NCBI RefSeq assembly: GCF_028291725.1
Contig: NZ_JAQGNT010000012.1
Span: forward strand, 1 to 47,993
Direction of reading: 5' to 3'
Source: Hydrocarboniphaga sp.
Lineage (GTDB): Bacteria; Pseudomonadota; Gammaproteobacteria; Nevskiales; Nevskiaceae
DNA: 47,993 nucleotides
Part shown: piece after piece, positions 16,850-26,080 of the stretch
Layout of the letters: each line of letters opens with the position of its first letter
Position numbering within the stretch: position 1 is the stretch's first letter
Translations under genes and position numbers: made by a program
The notes under the pieces: model-generated
Database searches by the model: none
What the model saw: the letters and a program-made list of their open reading frames with translations, nothing else
Told to the model about the DNA's origin: nothing

Positions 16850-17194
16850 CTAGTGGTGACGATCGTGATCGTACTCGACGTGACGATCATAGTCGCGACG
16901 ACCATCGTAGTGGACGTCGCGTTCGTAATGCACGTCACGCCCATAGCGCGGCGGACCGTAGTAACGCGGGGCGTAGTACACCGGACGGGGCGCGTAATAC
17001 ACCGGCGCCGGGTAATAAACGCGTTCGCGATACACCGGAGCGTAAACCGGGGGGGGTGGTGCGTAGTAGTCGTTGTAATAGACACCCACGCCCGGAAGCG
17101 GCAGGCCGATTCCGATCGATACGTCGGTGCGCGCATTCGCGACACCTATACCACCCACCATCAACACGGCAGCGGCAAGCCATTTGTAGTTCAT
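16850..17194 (-). CDS. Tyrosine/proline/histidine-rich exported protein
   Basis: From ATG 17194 the gene encodes 114 residues. A signal peptide (about residues 1-22, ending NARTD) is followed by a low-complexity region dominated by Tyr, Pro, Arg, Asp and His, with repeats of the type VYYAPRPVYYAPRYYGPPR and a C-terminal DRHVEYDHDRHH. Such short Tyr/Pro-rich proteins are common in proteobacterial envelopes and have no assigned function. The histidine-rich end could bind metal. The upstream in-frame extension lacks signal-peptide features and is not used. Confidence 0.75.
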   Translation of the reverse strand: MNYKWLAAAVLMVGGIGVANARTDVSIGIGLPLPGVGVYYNDYYAPPPPVYAPVYRERVYYPAPVYYAPRPVYYAPRYYGPPRYGRDVHYERDVHYDGRRDYDRHVEYDHDRHH

Positions 17195-17270
17195 TGAAGC
17201 GCTCCGAAAAGGGCAATAAAGCGACTTCAATCTACCGCCTTGCAATGAACACGATCTGAACCGAACCATT

Positions 17271-17299
17271 GGCAGAATGCAGGATCGCTGCATTCTGCC
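17271..17299. terminator. 12-bp perfect hairpin downstream of the OmpA-family gene
   Basis: GGCAGAATGCAG and CTGCATTCTGCC pair perfectly around a five-base loop, 30 bases after the stop of the OmpA-family gene. There is no T-run on either strand, so it may be a processing or stability hairpin, or an operator for the small exported-protein gene. The stem is certain; the function is not. Confidence 0.45.
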
Positions 17300-17328
17300 G
17301 ATATTGCTGGACGCCGCTTCGACGCCGT

Positions 17329-19119
17329 CTACTGGTCGCCGGTGACTTTGAACTCGACGCGGCGGTTGTTATCCCGGCCCGCTTCGGTGTCGTTGGTGTC
17401 GATCGGCACGGACTCGCCGTATCCAACTGCCTTGAGTCTGGCCGTCGCGACTCCCTGGGTATCGAGGTAGCGGATGACCGAATTGGCGCGTCGCTCTGAC
17501 AGGCCGAGATTGTAGGAATCGGAGCCCAGGCTGTCAGTGTGGCCTTCGACGTCCAAACGGATCTGCGGGTAGGCTGCGAGCGTCTGAGCGACGTCGCCGA
17601 GGATCACCTTGGCGGGCGCAGTGAGGCGGTCGGAGTCGAACTCGAACTTCACGCCGCGCAGCACGAAGCGTTTGTCCAGAGCGCAGCCGCGCTCGTCGAC
17701 TTTCTCGCCCGGCCGCGGTTTGCGGCAGTCGCCGACCGGCGCGCAGCCGTCAGGCAGCACCTTCAGACCTGCAGGAGTATTGGGGCAGTCGTCACGCGAG
17801 TCCGGGATGCCATCGCCGTCGGAGTCCAGCGGACAGCCATCCGGGCCGACCTGTTCGCCGGGAGGCGAGTTCGGGCACTTGTCGAGAGCATCCGGTACGC
17901 CGTCACCGTCCGAGTCGCGGAAGTCGCAGCCATTGGCGTCGACCTTGGTGCCGCGGACCGTGCCTGGGCATTTGTCGAGGTAGTCGGGCACGCCGTCGCC
18001 GTCCGCATCCATCGGGCAGCCGCGGGTGTCGACCGGAGTGCCCGGCGGCGTGCCTGGGCATTGATCGAGGTAGTCCGGCACGCCGTCGCCATCGGAGTCG
18101 GCGGGGCAGCCGTCCGCATTGACCGGCGCGCCGGCCGGCGTGCCGGGGCATTTGTCGAGATAATCGGGCACACCGTCCTGATCGAGATCGGTCGGGCAGC
18201 CGTCGGAGTACACCGTGACGCCCGCCGGCGTGTTCGGGCACTTGTCGAGGCGGTCCGGCACGCCGTCGCCGTCGGAGTCGGTGCCGCCGGTGCCGAGCGC
18301 ATAGCGCAGCGACAGGCCGACGTTCTGCGATTGGTATTCGGTCTTCAGCGGCTGGCCCAGCGCGCTGCGGTACTCGGGCTGATCCGCATCGACGTAGCGA
18401 TAGTCGAGCGACAGCGTCAGGTAGTCGGTCAGCAGGTAGGCGATGCCGCCGCCGAGCTGGAAGCCGAAAGTCGTGTCCTTGCCGTCGATCAGGCTGGGAA
18501 CGCTGGTGTCGGTCTGCTGTGCGCCGACGCCGCCGCCCACATAGGGCAGCAGCTTGCCGAGGTTGATGTCGTACCAGGCGTTCGCCATCAGGCGCAGCGT
18601 CTTGACCTTGCCGTCGTAGCTCCGTGGAGATGGATCGGCAGGCGTGCCGTCGGCATTGCCGAAGCCCGAAGTCAGCGCGATCGTGTCGACGTCGGCTTCG
18701 CTGTAGTTGATGTTGAGCTCGGGCCGGAAACCGCCTTCGAACGCATAGCCGAACGTCAGGCCGCCGCCGAAGCCCCACTTGAAGTCGTAGCTGAAGCTCT
18801 GCGCCGGGATACCGGGAATCGCATCGACCGGAGCTGTCGGATCGACATCCGGCCCCAGAATGCAAAGGCCGAGCAGGCCCAGATTGCCCAGGTTGCCGAG
18901 CGACAGTATGCAATTGGTGCCGGTGGTACCGGGGACGCCGTTGCTGCCCGGAACGCCGGCGGCACTGGCATCGGCGGATTCGGGATGCGTGCCGAAGCCC
19001 TCGACACCGAAGTACCAGCCAGGTTGCCCGGCGGCTTCGGCTTGGGACGGAATGACCGCCGAGGCAGCCGCACACGCCATCAGGGCCGCAGCAGTAGCGG
19101 CTCTAAACTTGTAAAACAT
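17329..19119 (-). CDS. OmpA-family outer-membrane protein with six TSP3 repeats
   Basis: The 596-residue protein has a signal peptide (to about SQAEA), an N-terminal beta-barrel region (about 35-280), six calcium-binding thrombospondin type-3 repeats (about 281-460) of the form DSDGDGVPDxxDxCPxTPxG, and an OmpA-like peptidoglycan-binding domain (about 485-590) with EGHTDSLGS and NxxLSERRA-type motifs. It should tether the outer membrane to the cell wall. A Gly/Leu-rich insert with NLGNLGLLGLCILG lies within the first barrel region. ATG 19119 has GGGGA five bases upstream; an in-frame TTG four codons earlier is less likely. Confidence 0.92.
   Translation of the reverse strand: MFYKFRAATAAALMACAAASAVIPSQAEAAGQPGWYFGVEGFGTHPESADASAAGVPGSNGVPGTTGTNCILSLGNLGNLGLLGLCILGPDVDPTAPVDAIPGIPAQSFSYDFKWGFGGGLTFGYAFEGGFRPELNINYSEADVDTIALTSGFGNADGTPADPSPRSYDGKVKTLRLMANAWYDINLGKLLPYVGGGVGAQQTDTSVPSLIDGKDTTFGFQLGGGIAYLLTDYLTLSLDYRYVDADQPEYRSALGQPLKTEYQSQNVGLSLRYALGTGGTDSDGDGVPDRLDKCPNTPAGVTVYSDGCPTDLDQDGVPDYLDKCPGTPAGAPVNADGCPADSDGDGVPDYLDQCPGTPPGTPVDTRGCPMDADGDGVPDYLDKCPGTVRGTKVDANGCDFRDSDGDGVPDALDKCPNSPPGEQVGPDGCPLDSDGDGIPDSRDDCPNTPAGLKVLPDGCAPVGDCRKPRPGEKVDERGCALDKRFVLRGVKFEFDSDRLTAPAKVILGDVAQTLAAYPQIRLDVEGHTDSLGSDSYNLGLSERRANSVIRYLDTQGVATARLKAVGYGESVPIDTNDTEAGRDNNRRVEFKVTGDQ
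17740..18279 (-). repeat. In-gene tandem repeats encoding TSP3 units
   Basis: Six imperfect DNA units of about 84-93 bases encode the TSP3 motifs of the OmpA-family protein. The GACGGCGTGCC core recurs in each unit. They keep the reading frame and belong to the gene; they are not a separate element. Repeat number may vary between strains by slippage or recombination. Confidence 0.85.
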
Positions 19120-19221
19120 TGGATTCCCCAAAAAGCGCCCCGGATATGGACGCCGCCGGTTCCCGACGAACCTGACGGCCGCTACATCTATAGCGAAATT
19201 TAGGGGGAACTACTCAGTAAA

Positions 19222-19241
19222 AGCAAGCCCAACAGGCTGCT
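19222..19241 (-). terminator. Possible terminator of typA
   Basis: On the minus strand AGCAGCC, a five-base loop and GGCT(T)GCT form a stem with one bulged base, followed by TTTTACT. The stem overlaps the last bases of typA. The bulge and short T-run make it only moderately convincing. Confidence 0.45.
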
Positions 19242-21066
19242 AGCCCGAACGCTTGCGCTCGTGTTCCTTCAGGAACTTCTTGCGGATGCGGATCGATTGC
19301 GGCGTCAGTTCGACCAGCTCGTCCTCGTTGATGAATTCCAGCGCCTGTTCCAGCGAGTGCTTCACCGGCGGCGTCAGCAGCACGGCTTCGTCGGAACCCG
19401 AGGCACGCATGTTCGTCAGCTTCTTGCCCTTGAGCACGTTGACGACGAGGTCGTTGTCGCGCGAATGGATACCGACGATCTGGCCTTCGTAGACCTCGAT
19501 GGCCGGGTCCACCATCATGCGGCCGCGCTCCTGCAGGTTGAACAGCGCGTACGGCGCGGTCTTGCCGGTTTCGTTGGAGATCAGCACGCCGTTGTGGCGC
19601 TGGCCGATGTCGGCGTTATCCGCCTGCGGGCCGAAGTGGTCGAAGTTGTGGAACAGCAGGCCGGTGCCCGAGGTCATCGACATGAACTCGGTCTGGAAGC
19701 CGATCAGGCCGCGCGACGGAATCATGTAGCTGAGGCGGACGCGGCCCCTGCCGTCCATGACCATGTCCAGCATCTTGCCGCCGCGGCTGGCGAGCCCGGT
19801 GATCGCGCCGCCCTGGTTGGCTTCCTCCACATCCGCGATCAGCGACTCGTAGGGTTCGCAGAGGACGCCGTCGATCTCTTTGATGATCACCTGCGGACGC
19901 GCCACCGCGATCTCGTAGCCTTCGCGGCGCATGTTCTCGAGCAGGATGCCGAGGTGCAGCAGGCCGCGGCCGGAGACGCGGAACTGGTCGGGCGCCTCGC
20001 CCGGCTCGACGCGCAGCGCGACGTTGGTACGCAGCTCGCGCTGCAGGCGCTCGCCGATCTGGCGGCTGGTGACGAACTTGCCTTCCTTGCCCGCGAATGG
20101 CGACTTGTTGACCTCGAACACCATGCTCATGGTCGGCTCGTCGACCTGCAGCGTCGGCAACTGTTCCGGCACCTTCGGATCGCAGATCGTCTCGGAGATG
20201 CCGAGCTCGTCGATGCCGGTCAGCGCGACGATGTCGCCGGCCTCGGCCTCGGCCACTTCGATCTTGTCCAGGCCCATGAAGCCCAGCACCTGCAGCACGC
20301 GTCCCGTGCGCACCTTGCCGTCGCGGTTGACCACCGACACCGGGGAATTCGTCCTGATCTTGCCGCGCGAAATGCGGCCGGTGCCGATCACGCCGACGTA
20401 GCTGGAATAGGCCAGCGAGATGACCTGCATCTGGAACGGACCGTCCGGATCCACTTTCGGCGGCACGACCTTGTCGACGATGGTCTGGTACAGCGGGTCC
20501 ATGTCGCCTTCGCGCACGTCGGAGCTGAGGCCGGCGTAGCCGTGCAGCGCCGAGGCGTAGACGATCGGGAAATCGAGCTGGGTGTCGTTGGCGCCGAGCT
20601 TGTCGAACAGGTCGAACACCTGGTCGACGACCCAATCGGGACGCGCGCCGGGACGGTCGACCTTGTTGATGACGACGATCGGGTTCAGGCCCATCGCGAA
20701 GGCTTTCTGCGTGACGAAGCGCGTCTGCGGCATCGGGCCGTCCTGCGCATCGACCAGCAGGCAGACCGAGTCGACCATCGACAGCACGCGCTCGACTTCG
20801 CCGCCGAAGTCGGCATGGCCGGGGGTGTCGACGATGTTGATCCGGTACTGCGTGTTGGTGCGCTTGTCGAGCCAGCGGATCGCGGTGTTCTTCGACAGGA
20901 TGGTGATGCCGCGCTCGCGCTCCAGGTCGTTGGAGTCCATCACGCGCTCGCCGAGGTTTTCGCGGGCGTCGAGCGTCTGGGACTGGCGCAGCAGCTTGTC
21001 GACGAGAGTGGTTTTGCCGTGGTCGACGTGGGCGATGATGGCGATGTTGCGGAGATTCTGAATCAC
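19240..21066 (-). CDS. typA: Ribosome-associated GTPase TypA/BipA
   Basis: A translational GTPase of the elongation-factor family that helps 50S ribosome assembly and adaptation to stress and cold. The 608-residue length matches Escherichia coli BipA (607). Motifs are AHVDHGKTT (G1, near residue 12), [17 protein letters not shown] (G3) and [10 protein letters not shown] (G4), with the C-terminal BipA-specific domain following. I place the start at GTG 21066, because [17 protein letters not shown] aligns with the known N-terminus. An in-frame TTG further upstream would add 13 residues foreign to the family. Confidence 0.96.
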   Translation of the reverse strand: MIQNLRNIAIIAHVDHGKTTLVDKLLRQSQTLDARENLGERVMDSNDLERERGITILSKNTAIRWLDKRTNTQYRINIVDTPGHADFGGEVERVLSMVDSVCLLVDAQDGPMPQTRFVTQKAFAMGLNPIVVINKVDRPGARPDWVVDQVFDLFDKLGANDTQLDFPIVYASALHGYAGLSSDVREGDMDPLYQTIVDKVVPPKVDPDGPFQMQVISLAYSSYVGVIGTGRISRGKIRTNSPVSVVNRDGKVRTGRVLQVLGFMGLDKIEVAEAEAGDIVALTGIDELGISETICDPKVPEQLPTLQVDEPTMSMVFEVNKSPFAGKEGKFVTSRQIGERLQRELRTNVALRVEPGEAPDQFRVSGRGLLHLGILLENMRREGYEIAVARPQVIIKEIDGVLCEPYESLIADVEEANQGGAITGLASRGGKMLDMVMDGRGRVRLSYMIPSRGLIGFQTEFMSMTSGTGLLFHNFDHFGPQADNADIGQRHNGVLISNETGKTAPYALFNLQERGRMMVDPAIEVYEGQIVGIHSRDNDLVVNVLKGKKLTNMRASGSDEAVLLTPPVKHSLEQALEFINEDELVELTPQSIRIRKKFLKEHERKRSG

Positions 21067-21093
21067 GAGAGAGGTACCAGAAACAAAATAAGT

Positions 21094-21145
21094 ACGGGGC
21101 AGCAAGGCTGCCCCGTTTAGACAGTCCGGGCCACGGACGGCCCGG
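21094..21145. promoter_or_regulatory. Two tandem hairpins between typA and the APC permease gene
   Basis: ACGGGGCAGC/GCTGCCCCGT pair perfectly around AAG (21094-21116). Nine bases further, CCGGGCC/GGCCCGG pair around six bases (21126-21145). They occupy the divergent intergenic region close to the typA start. They could be in the typA leader or remnants of a repeat. No promoter assignment is possible by eye. Confidence 0.5.
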
Positions 21146-21292
21146 TCTTGGTCAGGGATGGCTAAAACGGCCGCGGAGTATACGTGGACGCAGTTGACAC
21201 CGCATCTGTCATGCCACGCCTTCCGGCCGCGCTCGCGACTACAATGCTCGTTTTACGCCCACCCGAGCCTCGCCAGCGATGACGTTTCTGCA

Positions 21293-23302
21293 ATGAGCAT
21301 CCTGAACAAGGCACGCCGCGTGCTGGTCGGCAAGAAACTCGATCCGTTTGATCCCAAGACCCGGCACAACATCGCGCTGATCGCGATCCTGGCCTGGATC
21401 GGCCTCGGCGCCGACGGCCTGTCCTCGTCCTGCTACGGTCCCGAAGAAGCCTTCCTGGCGCTGGGCCAGCATACTGATATCGCGCTGTTTCTTGCGTTGG
21501 CGACGGCCGTCACCGTGTTCGTCATCGCGGCCAGCTACAACCAGGTCATCGACCTGTTTCCGTCCGGCGGTGGCGGCTACAAGGCCGCAACCAAGTTGAT
21601 CGGGGCCAAGGCCGGCCTGATCAGCGGTTCCGCGCTGATCGTCGACTATGTGCTGACGATCGCGATCTCGGTGGCCAGTGGTGCCGACGCGCTGTACAGC
21701 CTGCTGCCGGCGAGCATGCATGGATGGAAGCTGGCCACCGAAGCCCTGCTGGTGGTCGGTCTGATGGTGCTCAACCTGCGCGGCATGAAGGAGTCGATCC
21801 GCGTGCTGGCGCCGATTTTTCTCGGCTTCGTCGTCACCCATGTCGCGCTGATCATCTACGGCATCGGTGCCCATGCCGACGCGATCGGCACGCTGTGGCC
21901 GAACAGCGTGGCCGAAGCCCAGAAGATCTCGAAGGAAAGCGGGGTCATGTTCGTGATCGCGCTGTTCCTGCGCGCGTATTCGATCGGCGGCGGCACCTAC
22001 ACCGGCATCGAGGCGGTGTCGAACAACATCAACATGCTCGCCGAGCCGCGCGTCAAGACCGGCCACTACACGATGTTCTACATGGCGGTTTCGCTGGCGC
22101 TGATGGCCGGCGGCATCATCATGCTGTACCTGCTGTGGGACGCGGCGCCAACGCCGGGCCAGACGCTGAACGCGGTGACGTTCCGCCAGATCATCGAGCA
22201 GATTTTCGGCAGCGGCAGCACTGCGAACATCGCGCTCGGGACCGTATTGTTGCTGGAGGCGGGCCTGCTGATGGTCGCAGCCAATACCGGCTTTCTCGGC
22301 GGCCCCGCGGTGCTCGCGAGCATGGCCTCGGATCGCTGGGTGCCGCGCCAGTTTCGCCAGCTCTCCAACCGCATGGTTACGCAGAACGGTGTGCTGGTGA
22401 TGGGCATCGCGGCGCTGCTGATCGTGCTGGCCACACGCGGCCGGGTATCGCTGCTGGTCGTGCTCTACAGCATCAACGTGTTCATCACCTTCACGCTGAC
22501 GCTGTTCGGTCTGTCGCGGCACTGGTGGCAGCAGCGCCGCTACATTTTGAAGTGGAAAGGTCCGCTGCTGCTGTCGCTGACGGGGCTGTCGGTCACCGCG
22601 TTCATGCTGACCGTGATCGTCGTCGAGAAATTTCTGCTCGGCGGCTGGGTGACGCTGGTCATCACCGGCGCGGTCGCCGCGCTGTGCGTGATCGTGCGTC
22701 GCCACTACGACGAAGTGCGTCGGCTGATGGCGCACGTTGATCAGTACGCGCCGCGTGTGAGCTGGCTTGAAGAGCTGCAATCGCCGCCGCTGGATCCGGC
22801 CGGCTGCACCGCGATTGTCCTGGTCGGTGCCAACCGCGGCGCCGGTTACCGCACGCTGGAATGGGTGCTCGACAAGTTCCCGGGCAAGTTCCGCAACTTC
22901 GTTTTCGTCGCGGTCGGCGAAGTCGATCGCGATGCCTTCGACAGCGCGCGCAGTCTCGCCGCACTGCAGGCGCGCCTGCAAAATTCGCTGGCCTACTTCA
23001 TCGGCTACTGCGCGAGTCAGAATATCGCCGCGACTTCGTACGAGTCTTACGGCGCCGATCCGCAGAGCGAACTGACGAGCTTGGTCGATCAGGTGTTCGA
23101 GGACTATCCCGACAGCGTCTGTTTCGCCAGCCGCATCGTGTTCCGCAACGAGAATCTTTTCACTTCGATGCTGCACAACCAGCTGCCCCTTTCGGTGCAG
23201 CGTCATCTCCATGGACAGGGCCGCGAGATGATCGTGGTGCCGGTCAAGCTGACGGAAGCGGACACCAGGCCGAGCGCCCCGACGCGCCCGCCGGTGCATT
23301 GA
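21293..23302 (+). CDS. APC-superfamily permease, KimA-like
   Basis: The 669-residue membrane protein has about twelve helices, then a soluble C-terminal region of roughly 170 residues. The start of helix 1 reads GLGADGLSSSCYGPEEAF and helix 3 has FPSGGGGYKAAT. Both resemble APC transporters of the KimA/YdaO group, which import K+, as well as amino-acid APC permeases. Given kdp in the same window, a potassium role is attractive but unproven. I chose ATG 21293, because the 45 residues upstream are not hydrophobic or family-like. Its ribosome-binding site is weak. Confidence 0.8.
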   Translation: MSILNKARRVLVGKKLDPFDPKTRHNIALIAILAWIGLGADGLSSSCYGPEEAFLALGQHTDIALFLALATAVTVFVIAASYNQVIDLFPSGGGGYKAATKLIGAKAGLISGSALIVDYVLTIAISVASGADALYSLLPASMHGWKLATEALLVVGLMVLNLRGMKESIRVLAPIFLGFVVTHVALIIYGIGAHADAIGTLWPNSVAEAQKISKESGVMFVIALFLRAYSIGGGTYTGIEAVSNNINMLAEPRVKTGHYTMFYMAVSLALMAGGIIMLYLLWDAAPTPGQTLNAVTFRQIIEQIFGSGSTANIALGTVLLLEAGLLMVAANTGFLGGPAVLASMASDRWVPRQFRQLSNRMVTQNGVLVMGIAALLIVLATRGRVSLLVVLYSINVFITFTLTLFGLSRHWWQQRRYILKWKGPLLLSLTGLSVTAFMLTVIVVEKFLLGGWVTLVITGAVAALCVIVRRHYDEVRRLMAHVDQYAPRVSWLEELQSPPLDPAGCTAIVLVGANRGAGYRTLEWVLDKFPGKFRNFVFVAVGEVDRDAFDSARSLAALQARLQNSLAYFIGYCASQNIAATSYESYGADPQSELTSLVDQVFEDYPDSVCFASRIVFRNENLFTSMLHNQLPLSVQRHLHGQGREMIVVPVKLTEADTRPSAPTRPPVH

Positions 23303-23342
23303 AGCAGCGTCCGCAGCAGGTGGGCGAAAAACTCACAGCCTC

Positions 23343-24230
23343 TCAGGCGTCGTCGAGCGTCTTCGGCCAGCTGTCGTGCAACAGGCGCGACAGCGCACGG
23401 TCGGCCAGCAGCCGGCCCTCGGTCTGGCAGCGCGCGCAGTAGTTCGCCTCGTTGCTGCTGTAGACGATGCGCTGCACCGGCGAGCCGCAGTCCGGGCATG
23501 GCTTCAGATAGCGGCCGTGCACCGCCATTTGCGGATGAAAGGCGGTGACTCGGGGCGGCCAGCCGCCGTTGTGCGCCGCCTCGATGCGCAGCTGCTGTGT
23601 CCATTCGCTGAGCACCGCGCGGCTTGCCGCGTACAGGCGCGCCTGTTCGTCGCTGCTCAGGCCGCGCGTCTGCTTGAACGGTGACAGCCGCGCGCGATGC
23701 AGGATCTCGTCGGAATACGCGTTGCCGATGCCGGCAAAAATGCGCGGATCGGTCAGCGCCCGCTTGAGCGTGTGGTTTTCGCGCTGCAGGCGTTCGCCGA
23801 ACGCGGCGGGCTCGAGTTCGAAGACTTCGGCTCCGCCGCGATCCAGCTCGGCGCTCGATGCGCTCGCGTCGAGTAGATGCAGGGCCGCGCGACGCTTCTT
23901 GCCGGATTCGGTCAGTAGCAGCGTGCCCTTGTCGAAGTCGAACGCGGCGAGTCCGCTGCCCTTGGGTAGCGCCGCTTTCGGCTTCTTCCAGTGCAGGCGC
24001 CCGAGAATCATCAGGTGGATCACGGCGCGCATGCCGCCGTCGAACTCCAGTACCAGGCGCTTGCCGATGCGTCCGGTGCTCTGCAGCTTGCGGCCCAGAA
24101 AAGCAGCGGGCGGCGGCGTTACCGAGCGCAGCAGGAACGGATGGCCGATGCGCAGTCCGGTCAGGCGCTGGCCGAGCGCGCGCGCCTCGATGCATTCCAG
24201 GTAGACACTGAGATCGGGCAGTTCCGGCAT
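23343..24230 (-). CDS. Fpg/Nei-family DNA glycosylase paralogue
   Basis: The 295-residue protein starts MPELPD, giving the Pro2/Glu3 catalytic N-terminus of formamidopyrimidine-DNA glycosylases. Lys57 is in place (RIGKRLVLEF), and the GIGNAYSDEILHRARLSP segment corresponds to the helix-two-turn-helix. A zinc finger uses Cys245, Cys248, Cys265 and Cys268. It differs from the canonical MutM at 26071-26889 in the early sequence (PELPDLSVYLE instead of PELPEVETIRR), so it is a separate subfamily. It probably removes oxidised bases; the exact lesion is unknown. The gene ends just after the APC permease gene and lies 11 bases before purT's 3' end. Confidence 0.9.
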   Translation of the reverse strand: MPELPDLSVYLECIEARALGQRLTGLRIGHPFLLRSVTPPPAAFLGRKLQSTGRIGKRLVLEFDGGMRAVIHLMILGRLHWKKPKAALPKGSGLAAFDFDKGTLLLTESGKKRRAALHLLDASASSAELDRGGAEVFELEPAAFGERLQRENHTLKRALTDPRIFAGIGNAYSDEILHRARLSPFKQTRGLSSDEQARLYAASRAVLSEWTQQLRIEAAHNGGWPPRVTAFHPQMAVHGRYLKPCPDCGSPVQRIVYSSNEANYCARCQTEGRLLADRALSRLLHDSWPKTLDDA

Positions 24231-24241
24231 CGAGGCGCGCG

Positions 24242-25441
24242 CTATTCCGGCGCGACGTGGATTTTTGCAGCAGCTCGCCGTGCTGTGGCGCGCGCCGCAT
24301 CAATGTCGGCGCCGAGCGCCAGCGCCACACCCATGCGGCGGCGTCCGACGATCTCGGGTTTGCCGAACAGTCGCAACTGCGTATCCGGCTCGGCCAGTGC
24401 CTCGGCGACACCGCTGAAACCCGGCGCGACCCGATCACCTTCCAGCAGCAGTGCACAGGACGCCGCGGCGCCACGCTGCGCAATGTTCGGAATCGGCAGG
24501 CCGAGAATCGCGCGCGCATGCAGCGCGAACTGCGACAGATCCTGCGCGATCAAGGTGACCAGCCCGGTATCGTGCGGACGCGGCGAGACCTCGCTGAAAA
24601 TCACTTCGTCGCCCTTGATGAACAGCTCGACGCCGAACACGCCGCGGCCGCCGAGATTGGCGGTGATCGCGGCCGCGATCTGTCGTGCACGCTCCAGCGC
24701 CTTCTCCGACATCGGATGCGGCTGCCAGGATTCGCGGTAGTCGCCGTCGATCTGCAGATGGCCGATCGGCGCGCAGAACGAAGTCTGCACGGCGTCGGCA
24801 CTCGCACCATGGCGCACCGTCAGCAGCGTGATTTCGTAGTCGAAATCGACGAAGCCTTCGACGATCACACGGCCCGCGCCGGCGCGGCCGCCGGCCTGTG
24901 CGTAATCCCAGGCTTGTTGGATGTCGGCTGCGCTCTTGATCAGACTCTGGCCCTTGCCTGACGAGGACATCAGCGGTTTTACGACGCAGGGAATTCCCAG
25001 CGCTTCCACCGCGAGTTCGAACTCGGTTCTGTTGTCGGCAAAGCGGTAAGGAGAGGTCGGCAAACCCAGTGTCACCGCGGCGAGATGGCGGATGCCTTCG
25101 CGGTCCATCGTCAGCCGGGCCGCGCGTGCGGTCGGCACCACCTTCCAGCCTTCGGCTTCGAGTTCGAGCAGGGTCGGCGTATGGATCGCCTCGATTTCCG
25201 GAACGATCAGATGCGGCTTTTCGAGTTCGACGATGCGGCGCAGCTCGGCGCCGTCGAGCATCTTGAATACGTGGCGGCGATGGGCGACCTGCATCGCCGG
25301 CGCATTTTCATAGCGATCGCAGGCGATGCACTCGACGCCGAGCCGCTGCAATTCGATCACGACTTCCTTGCCCAGCTCGCCGGAGCCGAGCATCAGCACG
25401 CGGGTCGCGTTCGGGGACAGCGGAGTGCCAATGGAGCTCAT
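24242..25441 (-). CDS. purT: Formate-dependent phosphoribosylglycinamide formyltransferase PurT
   Basis: PurT converts GAR, formate and ATP to formyl-GAR in purine synthesis. The 399-residue protein has the family N-terminus ([19 protein letters not shown]), the ATP-grasp region with [12 protein letters not shown] and the metal-binding [25 protein letters not shown] segment, which is very typical. Length is close to the usual 392. The ATG at 25441 ([15 protein letters not shown]) is chosen over an in-frame start 50 codons upstream that adds unrelated sequence. The downstream Fpg-like gene is on the same strand and could be cotranscribed. Confidence 0.96.
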   Translation of the reverse strand: MSSIGTPLSPNATRVLMLGSGELGKEVVIELQRLGVECIACDRYENAPAMQVAHRRHVFKMLDGAELRRIVELEKPHLIVPEIEAIHTPTLLELEAEGWKVVPTARAARLTMDREGIRHLAAVTLGLPTSPYRFADNRTEFELAVEALGIPCVVKPLMSSSGKGQSLIKSAADIQQAWDYAQAGGRAGAGRVIVEGFVDFDYEITLLTVRHGASADAVQTSFCAPIGHLQIDGDYRESWQPHPMSEKALERARQIAAAITANLGGRGVFGVELFIKGDEVIFSEVSPRPHDTGLVTLIAQDLSQFALHARAILGLPIPNIAQRGAAASCALLLEGDRVAPGFSGVAEALAEPDTQLRLFGKPEIVGRRRMGVALALGADIDAARATARRAAAKIHVAPE

Positions 25442-25582
25442 GTGCGAATCACGCGCCGGGTGAAGCGCAATTATGCCCCGGTCATGGTTCAGCGGCAGGC
25501 CAGCATGGCGGCTTACTGTGGTCAGTCCATTCGATGAACAAGAACGGGTGGACCGGCAACCGCCGGAACCTGGAGGTGGCTT

Positions 25583-26080
25583 GTGAATCAAGGTCGGGGC
25601 ATCGCCGCAACGCCAGCTGCCGCGACACTGCGCATTTCCTGGCCTGCGATCACCGCGATTTCCCTGGCGGCGATGGTGGCGGTGCTGCTCTTTGGATTGT
25701 TTTCATTGGCGCACAGCCATACGTCCTCGATGCCGGTTCAGGATAGTCCCGGATGGTTTCACGCCAGCGTCGTCGATTCCGACTCGCCGCGTGCGAAGCA
25801 CTACCGCGACCGCAAACAGGAACTGGTGCATCTGCCGGATTCGAGCCCGGCCACGCTCGCAAGCAGCGCGGGTCAGCCGCAGGCGCTGCTGTTACCGCCG
25901 TCCAATTCGCTGGCCGATCATCGCGAGCGTGCCTTGCAAGCGGGAGCGGCTCTGGAGCCCGACAGCAGCGTGGTTTTGCCCGCTGTAACCGAGCAGGGCA
26001 AGCGCGTCGACTTCGTGATTGCGGCAGACGGCAGGACGCTCGCGTCGGCGCCGCGCCGGCCAGACGCTGCTCAGCGCTGA
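25583..26080 (+). CDS. Single-pass membrane protein of unknown function
   Basis: The 165-residue protein has a polar N-terminus, one membrane helix (about residues 19-44, [20 protein letters not shown]) and a hydrophilic part that includes [14 protein letters not shown] and an alanine- and proline-rich tail. I do not recognise a family. The start is a GTG at 25583 with a strong GGAGG six bases upstream. The 3' end overlaps the convergent mutM gene by ten bases. Confidence 0.65.
   Translation: MNQGRGIAATPAAATLRISWPAITAISLAAMVAVLLFGLFSLAHSHTSSMPVQDSPGWFHASVVDSDSPRAKHYRDRKQELVHLPDSSPATLASSAGQPQALLLPPSNSLADHRERALQAGAALEPDSSVVLPAVTEQGKRVDFVIAADGRTLASAPRRPDAAQR

Noticed and set aside
17740-18279. 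Regular repeats considered as a CRISPR array
   Set aside because: The units are coding, keep frame, lack constant repeats with unique spacers, and encode TSP3 motifs.
17539-19203. Plus-strand open frame antisense to the OmpA-family gene
   Set aside because: It mirrors the TSP3 repeats as Ala/Val/Arg-rich repeats; no ribosome-binding site or motif.
19261-21120. Plus-strand open frame antisense to typA
   Set aside because: typA is certain on the minus strand; the antisense frame is a composition shadow.
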